Origin: Aeromicrobium fastidiosum
Lineage (GTDB): Bacteria; Actinomycetota; Actinomycetes; Propionibacteriales; Nocardioidaceae
Length of the DNA stretch: 64,000 bases
Direction of reading: 5' to 3'
NCBI RefSeq assembly: GCF_017876595.1
Contig: NZ_JAGIOG010000001.1
Coordinates: 1,240,001-1,304,000, forward strand
The notes below the pieces were generated by a model that saw only the letters and a program-made list of their open reading frames with translations, was not told the origin of the DNA and did not search any database. Made by a program: the position numbers and the translations under genes. This document shows, in pieces, positions 24,197 to 32,135 of the stretch; position 1 is the stretch's first letter, and every line of letters starts with the position of its first letter.

Positions 24197-24706
24197 TCAG
24201 CTGGGCTTGACGCACCCGAAGAGGTCCAGGGCGACGTCGGAGTCGTCGATGCCGTCGGCCCACGCGGTCCAGCCCGGGTCGGCAGGTGGCTGGATGTCGA
24301 AGTAGGGCTGCGAGAACGTCCCGAGGGGGGCGAGAGGCTGGCCGTCGGCGTCGAGGACGACGTAGACGGGCCCCTGGACGCCTTGGAGCTCGCTCGGGAC
24401 GTCGGCGTCCTGGACGAAGACGGAGACGAGCAGCACCATGAGCTCGGCAGCACCGTACTTGCGCTCGGACTCGGGGATGGGGGCCGTCGCCGCCTTCACG
24501 AGCTCGAAGCGGTCGGTGATGCTGTCGCCCTGCTTGAAGTCGGTGTTGGCCTTCGCCATGATGTCGGCGACCACGGCCTTGTCGGCGGTGTCGCACGTGA
24601 GGTCGTCGTCGCTCCCCGGGCCCGATGACGACCCGCAAGCCGACAGCACGAGGGCCGCCGCGACGAGGGGAACGACGGACGTGCGGCGGTGGCGGTGCAG
24701 TGTCAT
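24197..24706 (-). CDS. Lipoprotein, tandem paralogue A (immunity candidate)
   Basis: 169 residues from ATG 24706, chosen because it overlaps the preceding stop as ATGA and is followed by a signal peptide with lipobox LSACG. Near-duplicate of the next gene (see 23680-24192); differences cluster in the 35 residues after the lipobox. No enzymatic motif. Anchored outside the membrane, consistent with neutralising a secreted or incoming toxin. Confidence 0.78.
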   Translation of the reverse strand: MTLHRHRRTSVVPLVAAALVLSACGSSSGPGSDDDLTCDTADKAVVADIMAKANTDFKQGDSITDRFELVKAATAPIPESERKYGAAELMVLLVSVFVQDADVPSELQGVQGPVYVVLDADGQPLAPLGTFSQPYFDIQPPADPGWTAWADGIDDSDVALDLFGCVKPS

Positions 24707-25194
24707 GTCTCGTCCCAGGTCAGGTTGGCAGCGGCGAGGTCGAAGTCCTCGACCTCGAGCGGCTCGAAGGTGTGATCGAATGCCATGCATCGCACGACGA
24801 GGATACGTCCGGTCTCCGGGTGGGCCACGCCGTAGGTCACGACGTCCTGCTCGGAGCCCTCCTTGGCACGTCGGTCTCGCACCACGGTGTAGCCCTTGCC
24901 GTTCGGCACGGTCTCGCCGTCCAGCCCCAGACGGGTGCGGACCCCCGCTGCCGAGGCGTCACCGTGCGACTCGCCCGGCGGCCAGATGAAGACGATCGCC
25001 GCCGCGCTGCTCGACTGGACCCGCAGGAGGAGCGTCTTCGCGCCGGCGGCCCGCAGGGAGTCCAGCCATGCGTCAGCCTCACGACCGCCATCAGGCAGCA
25101 TGTCGGACAGGGCGGACACGGCGGCCGGGTCGTCGAGCTCGGCCTTGAGCCACCTGCCGGGCAGGGCGAACCGGACGGAGGGGATCGGGCTCAC
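24703..25194 (-). CDS. Conserved protein of actinobacterial WXG100 loci, unknown function
   Basis: 163 residues from GTG 25194 (GTGA overlap with the lipase stop). No signal peptide or membrane span; starts PIPSVRFALPGRWLKAEL, a pattern I associate with small cytosolic proteins near type VII substrates, and ends in a strand-rich half. It could be a secretion chaperone or accessory immunity protein; nothing in the sequence decides. Confidence 0.65.
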   Translation of the reverse strand: MSPIPSVRFALPGRWLKAELDDPAAVSALSDMLPDGGREADAWLDSLRAAGAKTLLLRVQSSSAAAIVFIWPPGESHGDASAAGVRTRLGLDGETVPNGKGYTVVRDRRAKEGSEQDVVTYGVAHPETGRILVVRCMAFDHTFEPLEVEDFDLAAANLTWDET

Positions 25195-26876
25195 TGCACG
25201 CCCACCTCGTCGAAGTCGAACCTGTCGAGGGAGTGCCCCCCGTAGAAGGATCCCTCCGTGGTGCCCACCGTCAGGTGGGCACCGCTGGCCGGCCGGACGT
25301 CGGCAGCGTATTGGCCGATCGTCAGGGGGTCGGTGTCGGTGTAGAAGTTCACGATCTGCTCCTCGGACTTGCCCTTGCCGCCGGCATCGAGAGCCGCGTT
25401 GTAGTTGCCCTCGCCGACGCCGGCCGCGTTGAAGGTCGTGGCGGGATAGCCGGTCGCGATGCTCGCGGTGCTGGCGAGCGATCCGCCGAGGGAGTGCCCC
25501 GTGAAGCTGAGGTCGTAGTCGTTGGGGTGGTCGGCGGCGATGCGGCGGGCCAGGTCGATGGCCTGCCTGCCCTGCGAGTTCGCCAGGTCGAGTGCGTTGA
25601 GGGCGTCCTCGCGGATGTCGTCGAGCTCCTCGGGGTTGGTCCCGCGGTAGGAGACGACGATCTCCTTGGTCTTGGTGTTCGTGAACACCGTGGCCGAGAA
25701 CCCGTCGGTGCCCGGGTACTCGACGGCTTTCCAGCCCGGGGGGATGGTCTTGCCGTCCACGCCGTAGGCGAGGTTCGCCAGCGCGAGGCGCTCCTTCACG
25801 TACGACGGGTAGGCCTCGTCGTACGTCCACCGCCGGAAGGCAGCCCGGTCGAGGGCCCGGTCGTCCTCGACCCGTCGGTCGACCGGGCCGCCGTACTTGG
25901 CGCGCAGGACGATCGCGATGGCCGCGATGGCGGTGACGCCGACGTCGATCAGGAAGTCGATCACCTCGGCCACGGTCTTGCCGATCGAGATCAGGAAGTC
26001 GACCGTCGCGTCCCACGCGTCGGCCACGGCGTCGAAGACGATCTGGGCCGCGTCGGCGACGAGGTCTGCGACCGAGCTGGCGATGTCACGACCCAGGTCG
26101 AGCAGCGCGTTGACGGCGTCTCCCGCCGCGCGCAGTGCGTCGGAGATGGCCTCGGCGAGGGCGTCGCCGACGGCCTTGAGCGCGTCGACGGCCCACTGGA
26201 TGGCACCGCCGACGAAGTCGATCACCTTGTCGATGCCGTCGAGGAGACGATCGATGCCCCACTCCGCGGCGTCGCCGATGGCGCTGGCGACGCTCTGGGC
26301 GGTCGCGACCACGAGGTCGTCGTCGAGGACGGGCTTGTAGACCGGCGTGGGAGTGCTCGGATTCCAGTCGAGGAGGCGCTCGATGAGCTCTTCGGCCAGC
26401 CAGCCCAGCCCGTCGGTGGCAGCTCCCGTCACCTTGCTGGCGAGGCCGCCGATCACCGGGATGTCCTCGACCTTGTCGTCCATCGACTCGATCGCGGAGC
26501 GGATCTCCGAGGCCAGGGTCTGTGCGCGGGACTTGCCGTCGCTCTTGTAGGTGTCGAAGGCGCCGTCGATGTCACGGTGCGCGCGCTTGGAGATCTGCTC
26601 GGCGGCGTCCCACTCGTCGCAGTAGCGGCCGATCAGTCCGGCTGCCTTGCGATGCGTGGCGGAGATGCCGTGGAGGGCCGTCCGTGCTGCGCCGACCCGG
26701 GCGTCGAAGGCCTCGGCCGTGACACCTTGCCAGTCAGCCGCCATCTGCTGGGCGATGCGGTCGAGCTCGGTCGACTCGGCGAGGACCTGGGTGGCCCGCA
26801 CGTCGAGGTCGCGCTCGGCCTCGAGCATCGTCGCCCGGTCGCCCCCGGGCACCGGGACCTCCGGCCAGTCGCTCAC
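25191..26876 (-). CDS. WXG100-type N-terminal domain fused to class 3 lipase
   Basis: 561 residues. Residues 1-115 are helical with DWQG at 48-51 (WxG turn), then an Ala/Asp-rich amphipathic region (about 185-325, partly hydrophobic), then a class 3 lipase domain (about 340-561) with nucleophile elbow GHSLGG (Ser462), Asp in FYTDTDP (514 or 516) and His548 (GGHSL). The layout matches type VII polymorphic toxins: WXG/LXG head, stalk, toxic lipase. Partner WXG100-like protein is encoded just upstream and two lipoproteins downstream. A bacterial competition toxin is inferred. Confidence 0.82.
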   Translation of the reverse strand: MSDWPEVPVPGGDRATMLEAERDLDVRATQVLAESTELDRIAQQMAADWQGVTAEAFDARVGAARTALHGISATHRKAAGLIGRYCDEWDAAEQISKRAHRDIDGAFDTYKSDGKSRAQTLASEIRSAIESMDDKVEDIPVIGGLASKVTGAATDGLGWLAEELIERLLDWNPSTPTPVYKPVLDDDLVVATAQSVASAIGDAAEWGIDRLLDGIDKVIDFVGGAIQWAVDALKAVGDALAEAISDALRAAGDAVNALLDLGRDIASSVADLVADAAQIVFDAVADAWDATVDFLISIGKTVAEVIDFLIDVGVTAIAAIAIVLRAKYGGPVDRRVEDDRALDRAAFRRWTYDEAYPSYVKERLALANLAYGVDGKTIPPGWKAVEYPGTDGFSATVFTNTKTKEIVVSYRGTNPEELDDIREDALNALDLANSQGRQAIDLARRIAADHPNDYDLSFTGHSLGGSLASTASIATGYPATTFNAAGVGEGNYNAALDAGGKGKSEEQIVNFYTDTDPLTIGQYAADVRPASGAHLTVGTTEGSFYGGHSLDRFDFDEVGVQ

Positions 26877-27169
26877 GGCGTCTCCGGGACGGAGTCGGCC
26901 AGGGCGATATCGGTCTGGTCGATCGCGTCGGCGGCCATCGTGACCTCGCTGGCGAACGCACCCAGGTTGGTGGCGATCTGGGGGTGCGTGCGCTTGAGGG
27001 TCGTCAGCAGCTCGGCAAGCGCCGTCTCGAGGGCTGGTTGGCCGATGTCGTCCGCGGCAGCGCGCAGGCTCGACTCGGCAGAGCTGAAGGTGGACACGAG
27101 ACGGTCGGCCATGGTCTGGACCTGCTTGCCGCCCCCGCGTACCACGTCAGTATCGACGCGCAGATTCAT
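26873..27169 (-). CDS. WXG100-like partner protein
   Basis: 98 helical residues, MNLRVDTDVVRGGGKQVQTMADRL and a second helix ending EVTMAADAIDQTDIALADS. Size, charge and position match the small helical partners that assist WXG/LXG effectors, although a clear WxG turn is lacking. First gene of the five-gene operon; overlaps the effector by ATGA. Confidence 0.7.
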   Translation of the reverse strand: MNLRVDTDVVRGGGKQVQTMADRLVSTFSSAESSLRAAADDIGQPALETALAELLTTLKRTHPQIATNLGAFASEVTMAADAIDQTDIALADSVPETP

Positions 27170-27208
27170 GGGGCGAGGTTAGCACCGAAAGGCTGTCTGC
27201 GCGGGGTG

Positions 27209-27252
27209 TGTCGAAAGGCCCCCTCCCGAGGACGGGAGGGGGCCTTTCGACA
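27209..27252. terminator. 20-bp perfect hairpin between pckG paralogue and effector operon
   Basis: A 20-bp perfect stem at 27209-27228 and 27233-27252 with a four-base loop, core AAAGGCCCCCTCCCG. It lies 44 bases past the stop of the second PEP carboxykinase on the minus strand and ends in the shared CGACAGGCTCAAGG repeat (27248-27261). Confidence 0.75.
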
Positions 27253-27295
27253 GGCTCAAGGAGCGCGAGAGCGGCTCAAGGAGCCGAGGGGCGAC

Positions 27296-29131
27296 TCAGG
27301 CGTCGGCCTCGAGATCGGCCTTGACGCGGCGGTGCGCCTCCCAGATCTCCTCCGGGAGGTCGTGGAACGCCGCGAGGTGGACGTCGCGGTTGGCGATCTC
27401 CTGCTGCCAGCGCGCATTGTCGATCGTCAAGATCGTGTCGAGGTCGTCGGAGTCGATCTCGAGGCCCTCGAGGTTGAGCTCCTCGCGCGTCGGGATGATG
27501 CCGACCGGCGTCTGGCGTCCGGAGACCTCGCCGGCCTTGAGCTGCATCAGCCACAGCAGCGGGCGCAGGTTCTCGCGGTAGCCGGGCCACAGGAAGCGGC
27601 CGTCGTCGCCGCGCTGGAACCAGTTGACGTGCGCGAACATCGGCACCTCGGTGGCCTGGCCGATGATCTTGAGCCACTGCGCGGCGTAGGCGCCCTCGGG
27701 GTACGACATGAACGGACGCATCGACATGGGGTCGTAGCGCAGCTGACCGTCGACGCCCTCGGCCGCGAACGTGGCCTCGGCACCCAGGGTCAGGCCGTCG
27801 TAGACGCCCTCGGCGAGGTCGGTGATCGCGCGGATCAGCGGCTCGCGGTCACGCGTGCGTCCGCCGAAGATGATGGCGTCGATCGGGACGCCCTGTGGGC
27901 TGTTGTAGTCGGGTGCCACGTTCGGGACGTTGTCGAGCGTCGTGGTGAACCGGCTGTTGGGGTGCGCCCACGGCGAGTCGTCGCCCTCGGCACGCTCCGA
28001 GATCTTCTCGCCCTTCCAGTCCTCCCAGCCCGTGACGTCCTCGGGCGGGTTGGGCGTCTTGCCCTCCCACCAGACCTCCTGGGTGTCGGGGTTGTAGGCG
28101 ATGTTGGTGAAGATCGCGCCGGTGCCCGCGTCGACCGAGTGCAGCGCACCGGGGTTGGTGGCCTCGTTGGTGTCCTTGGCCACGCCGAAGACGCCGAACT
28201 CGGGGTTCATGCCGTAGAGCTTGCCGTCGTTCTCGTCGACCCAGAGCCACGCGATGTCGTCGCCGTAGAAGTCGACGTAGTAGCGGTCGCCCAGGGCGTC
28301 GGGGGCCAGCGTCATGGCCAGGTTGGTCTTGCCCGACGCGCTCGGGAAGCCGCCGCAGATGTGGTACTTCTTGCCGGTCTGCTTGTCGGTGATGCCGAGC
28401 AGCATGAACTGCTCCGACAGGAACTTGCCCGACGCCCAGCCGTCGTACGCCGCCTGGCGCAGGCCGTGGGCGATCTTGCCGAGCAGCGCGTTGCCGCCGT
28501 AGGACGAGCCGAAGTGCAGGATCGTGCGCTCGTCTGCGACCGTCACGAAGTAGCGGGCGTCGTCGGCGGTGCCGTGACCCAGGTTCTCGAGGTCGCCCGT
28601 CACGTGGACGGCGCGCACGAAGCTGTTGGGGTCGGCCAGGTCGTTGATGTAGTCGATGCCGACGCGGGCCATGCGGATCATGTGCATGACGACGGTGCGG
28701 GAGTCGGTCAGCTCGACACCGGCGGCGAACGCCTCGAGCGGCGAGCCGGGAGGTGCCATCAGGTAGGGGACGACGTACATCGTCTTGCCGGCCGACGCGC
28801 CGCGCATCTTGCCCTCGAGCAGCGGCTTCATCTCCGACGACGGGCGCCAGTTGTTGTAGACGCCGGCGTCGCTCGGGTTGCTCGTCGCGACGATCGTCCG
28901 CTCCTCGGAGCGAGCCGTGTCCTTGTGGTAGCTGCGCGAGTAGTAGAGACCCTCGCCCGCGGGCTGCAGCTCACCGGCGGCGAGCGCCTCCTCGGCCAGC
29001 CGTGCGTCGTCGGATGCGCTGACGACCTCGACCCGCTCGGCCCCCGTCAGGTCGGCCCAGTAGGCGACGTACTCCCGCACGTGGGGGTTCGTCAGTCCGG
29101 CCTTGTCCAGTGCTGCCTCAACGTCTGCCAT
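27296..29131 (-). CDS. Second, divergent GTP-type PEP carboxykinase
   Basis: 611 residues from ATG 29131, chosen for GAGAGG about 10 bases upstream; this is the usual family length. Motifs [12 protein letters not shown] (208-219), FPSASGKTN (262-270), YGDDIAW, HPNSRF, FGGRTRD and HVNWF identify the family. The invariant, hyper-reactive P-loop Cys of GTP-type enzymes is Ser266 here, while the copy at 1-1482 has Cys. Both retain the Lys-Thr that bind phosphate. It may be a kinetically distinct isoenzyme, perhaps anaplerotic. Confidence 0.93.
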   Translation of the reverse strand: MADVEAALDKAGLTNPHVREYVAYWADLTGAERVEVVSASDDARLAEEALAAGELQPAGEGLYYSRSYHKDTARSEERTIVATSNPSDAGVYNNWRPSSEMKPLLEGKMRGASAGKTMYVVPYLMAPPGSPLEAFAAGVELTDSRTVVMHMIRMARVGIDYINDLADPNSFVRAVHVTGDLENLGHGTADDARYFVTVADERTILHFGSSYGGNALLGKIAHGLRQAAYDGWASGKFLSEQFMLLGITDKQTGKKYHICGGFPSASGKTNLAMTLAPDALGDRYYVDFYGDDIAWLWVDENDGKLYGMNPEFGVFGVAKDTNEATNPGALHSVDAGTGAIFTNIAYNPDTQEVWWEGKTPNPPEDVTGWEDWKGEKISERAEGDDSPWAHPNSRFTTTLDNVPNVAPDYNSPQGVPIDAIIFGGRTRDREPLIRAITDLAEGVYDGLTLGAEATFAAEGVDGQLRYDPMSMRPFMSYPEGAYAAQWLKIIGQATEVPMFAHVNWFQRGDDGRFLWPGYRENLRPLLWLMQLKAGEVSGRQTPVGIIPTREELNLEGLEIDSDDLDTILTIDNARWQQEIANRDVHLAAFHDLPEEIWEAHRRVKADLEADA

Positions 29132-29289
29132 CGCCTGCATGCCTCTCGTGTGGTGAACGCGTCCGTGAACGACGCATTTCACCAGAGAGTACGCGGGCGT
29201 CGCGGCGCGACGGCACCGCCCAGATTGTGCTACGCGGACAACAAATTGACCGCCCGGGGACGCGGCAACTGGGCGGGCCGCGGCCAGTT

Positions 29290-29694
29290 CTACTGGATGC
29301 GGCTGGTCGCGTAGGCGCGGAGCGTGTCGGCGAAGGCCTTGTCGTGCTCGAGCAACGACGCGATCGCGTCCTCACCGAGACGCAGCACCCGGATCTGGGC
29401 CGCCGCGACCGCCGACGCGTTGCGCAGGCTGTGGTTGACCAGCGCGATCTCGCCGAAGACGTCGCCAGCTCCCAGCTCGGCGATCGTCGTGCCGGCCTTG
29501 CGGATCTCGACGGTGCCCGACAGGACGATGTAGGCCGAGTCGGCCGGGGTCGTCTCCATGATGACCGACCAGCCCTCGGGGATGTTGACGGCGGTGCCGA
29601 CCGTGGCGAGCTGCTTGACCAGCGACTTGTCGAACGAGGTGTGCTCGGCGAGCGCCTTGACGACCTCCGGATCGGCCTTCTGCTTGGGTGCCAT
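29290..29694 (-). CDS. Cyclic-nucleotide-binding domain protein
   Basis: 134 residues, a stand-alone cNMP-binding fold: LSGTVEIRKAGTTIAELGAGDVFGEIALVNHSLRNASAVAA holds the phosphate-binding cassette (GEIAL...R-A). No DNA-binding domain, unlike CRP. The gene is divergent from a nucleotide cyclase across a 138-base gap (29695-29832), so the two may share control and signal. Confidence 0.88.
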   Translation of the reverse strand: MAPKQKADPEVVKALAEHTSFDKSLVKQLATVGTAVNIPEGWSVIMETTPADSAYIVLSGTVEIRKAGTTIAELGAGDVFGEIALVNHSLRNASAVAAAQIRVLRLGEDAIASLLEHDKAFADTLRAYATSRIQ

Positions 29695-29832
29695 GTCGAC
29701 GTCCTTTCGAGGGGGAGTGGTGGCCGCGACGCGGGCCGTCAGGTGTCGTCGCTCACACCGTAGCGGCTCGCGTCACTATATTGGCGGTGCAGCAGGGGCC
29801 GTGGACCTTCCACGACGAGAGACGGAGTCATC

Positions 29833-31365
29833 GTGGCGAGAGCTCGCAGGCTGGGCAGTGACCTGCTGCTCGGCTCACCCGACCAGCCGAGCGGACGGTT
29901 GCGCATCCGCATCCAGGTCGTCCTGACGGTGCTCCTGGTGGCGACCAACGTCATCGGCGCGGTCATCGTCGTCGGCATCACGCTGCTCGTGACGCCGGGC
30001 GGCGGTCCCAACTCCGGCTACCTCACCGCGATGGCCATCGCGGTGCCCGTCTACGTCGGGGTCGCGGTGCTGATCGGTGCCGTCGTGGTGACAGCCAGCG
30101 CGTTGCGGGCACTGCGCTGGTCGATCGAGGACCAGGAGCCCACGGTCGATGAGCGACGCACCGCGCTGCGGCTGCCGTGGCGGCTGACGCTGATCCAGCT
30201 GGTGCTGTGGATGGGCGGTGTCACGACGTTCACGATCCTCGCGATCATCCTGCAGCCCGAGGCCGTGCTGGGCGTCGTGTTCGCGGTCGGCATCGCGGGG
30301 CTCGTGGTGTGCGCGATCGCCTACCTGTTCACCGAGTTCGCGCTGCGACCCATCGCCGCCCGGGCCCTGCAGGGGCGGGCGTCGGCCGACGAGATGGGCG
30401 TCGGCGTGCAGCGCCGCATGCTGGTGTTCTGGGGGCTCGGCACCGCCGCGCCGATCCTCGGCCTCGTCGTCGCGGCGCTCGCGGCGATCTCGCGCGACGA
30501 CACCAGCATCGTCCGGCTCGCCTCGACGGCGCTCGGGCTGGCCGGGATCGTGCTGATGTTCGGCCTGCTCGTGACGGTGCTCAACGCGCGGGCCGTCGTG
30601 TCGCCGATCATCGCGGTGCAGGAGGCGCTCGAGCGGGTCAAGGAGGGCGACTTCGACGTCGAGGTGCGGGTCGACGACGGCACCGAGCTGGGGCTGCTGC
30701 AGTCGGGCTTCAACGAGATGGCGCAGGGCCTGCGGGAGCGCGAGCAGATCCGTGACCTGTTCGGCCGGCACGTCGGGCAGGCGGTCGCGAAGGCCGCCAC
30801 CGACGGCAACATCGAGCTCGGCGGCGAGACCCGCACGGTATCGGTGCTGATGATCGACCTGATCGGGTCGACGACGTACGCGACGACGCGCTCGCCGGCC
30901 GAGGTCGTGGCGATGCTCAACCGGTTCTTCGCGGTCATCGTCGAGGAGGTCGACGGGCACCGAGGGCTCGTCAACAAGTTCATGGGCGACGCCGTGCTGG
31001 CGATCTTCGGCGCGCCCAACGAGCTCGACGACCACGCCGGGGCGGCGTTGTCCACGGCGCGCCGGATCGCGGAACGACTGGCCGAGGAGGTGCCCGAGAT
31101 CGGTGCCGGCATCGGCGTCTCGACGGGTCAGGCCGTGGCCGGCAACGTCGGGCACCGCTCGCGGTTCGAGTACACCGTCATCGGCGACGCGGTCAACGCC
31201 GCGGCGCGCCTCACCGAGCTGGCCAAGGAGGTCGAGGGCCAGGTGCTCGTGGCCACCGCGAGCGTCGAGGCCGCCACAGAGGACGAGCGACGCCACTGGA
31301 CGCCCGACGCCTCCCCGGTGCTCCGCGGCCGGTCGGAGCCGACCCCCACGTCCCGCCTCGCCTGA
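29833..31365 (+). CDS. Membrane class III adenylate/guanylate cyclase with HAMP domain
   Basis: 510 residues from GTG 29833 (GGAG upstream). Six predicted membrane segments, a HAMP domain (about 250-305, ending NEMAQGL), and a class III cyclase domain: metal-binding Asp in LMIDLIGST (about 341) and FMGDAVLAIFG (about 385), substrate Lys in NKFMGD, and IGDAVNAAARL transition-state residues. All key residues present. Architecture matches mycobacterial Rv1318c-like cyclases. Confidence 0.92.
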   Translation: MARARRLGSDLLLGSPDQPSGRLRIRIQVVLTVLLVATNVIGAVIVVGITLLVTPGGGPNSGYLTAMAIAVPVYVGVAVLIGAVVVTASALRALRWSIEDQEPTVDERRTALRLPWRLTLIQLVLWMGGVTTFTILAIILQPEAVLGVVFAVGIAGLVVCAIAYLFTEFALRPIAARALQGRASADEMGVGVQRRMLVFWGLGTAAPILGLVVAALAAISRDDTSIVRLASTALGLAGIVLMFGLLVTVLNARAVVSPIIAVQEALERVKEGDFDVEVRVDDGTELGLLQSGFNEMAQGLREREQIRDLFGRHVGQAVAKAATDGNIELGGETRTVSVLMIDLIGSTTYATTRSPAEVVAMLNRFFAVIVEEVDGHRGLVNKFMGDAVLAIFGAPNELDDHAGAALSTARRIAERLAEEVPEIGAGIGVSTGQAVAGNVGHRSRFEYTVIGDAVNAAARLTELAKEVEGQVLVATASVEAATEDERRHWTPDASPVLRGRSEPTPTSRLA

Positions 31366-31369
31366 CCCC

Positions 31370-31430
31370 GAGATGTCGGCACTTATCGACCTCGTCGATC
31401 CGTTCTGAGGTCGATGAGTGCCGACATCTC
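31370..31430. terminator. Convergent-gene inverted repeat (24-bp arms)
   Basis: Arms 31370-31393 and 31407-31430 are complementary over 24 bp except one base pair, core GAGATGTCGGCACT. Lies exactly between the cyclase and TetR stops, so it probably terminates both directions. No T-run. Confidence 0.7.
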
Positions 31431-31432
31431 GC

Positions 31433-32029
31433 TCACTGGAGCGGGTTCACGGCCCCCATCGCCTCGTCCAGCAGGGCGGCCAGGGACGTCTCTGGGTGGG
31501 TCGCCCAGGTGGTCTGGGCGACCTCGAGGCAGGCGATGGCGCTGCTGGTGACCGCCGCGGCCCGGAGGTCGGAACCGGACGACGCGTGCTGCCGAGGCAG
31601 TCGCTCGGCCACGAGGGGCGCGAGCAGCTCGAGCCACAGCCGTCGCCGGGCCTCGACCGTCGTGCGGAGCGCCGGCTCGTCGCGCAGCATGACCTGCAGC
31701 CGGCGCGACATGTCCTCGTGCTGTTCCTGCAGCGAGACCGTCTGGTCGAAGGCTGCGCGGAGGGCCGGCCATGCCGCCTCGTCGGCCGGACGGTCGCGCA
31801 GCGCGTCGGCGACGAGGCGGCCTGAGGCCACGATGCGGTCGAGCACGAGCTCGTCCTTGCCCGCGAAGTATCGGAAGAACGTGCGGCGCGACATGCCGGC
31901 GGCCTCGGCGATCTGGTCGACCGTCGTGGCCTCGAAGCCCTGCCGGGCGAACAGCGCCCAGGCCTGCTTCGACACCTCGTCGCGGACGGCTTCGCGGGCG
32001 TGGTCGCGCAGCGTCATCTCGGTGGGCAT
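31433..32029 (-). CDS. TetR-family regulator of adjacent efflux gene
   Basis: 198 residues; HTH TTVDQIAEAAGMSRRTFFRYFAGKDEL at about 35-60 is the classic TetR signature. Divergent from the MFS efflux gene 32136-33557, with an operator-like palindrome at 32068-32082 between them, so it most likely represses that transporter until a ligand binds. Confidence 0.92.
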   Translation of the reverse strand: MPTEMTLRDHAREAVRDEVSKQAWALFARQGFEATTVDQIAEAAGMSRRTFFRYFAGKDELVLDRIVASGRLVADALRDRPADEAAWPALRAAFDQTVSLQEQHEDMSRRLQVMLRDEPALRTTVEARRRLWLELLAPLVAERLPRQHASSGSDLRAAAVTSSAIACLEVAQTTWATHPETSLAALLDEAMGAVNPLQ

Positions 32030-32067
32030 GGCGCGAGTCTAGCCCCGGTGGCACGCAGAGACGAGAT

Positions 32068-32082
32068 TGGCACTCAGTGACA
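32068..32082. promoter_or_regulatory. Putative TetR operator
   Basis: TGGCACTCAGTGACA is a 15-bp near-palindrome (six of seven arm positions pair) lying between the divergent TetR and MFS genes. Confidence 0.6.
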
Positions 32083-32135
32083 GAATGGCTTATCGTTGCG
32101 CCGTCCTACCATCTGTCCGGAAGAAGAAGCTCGCC

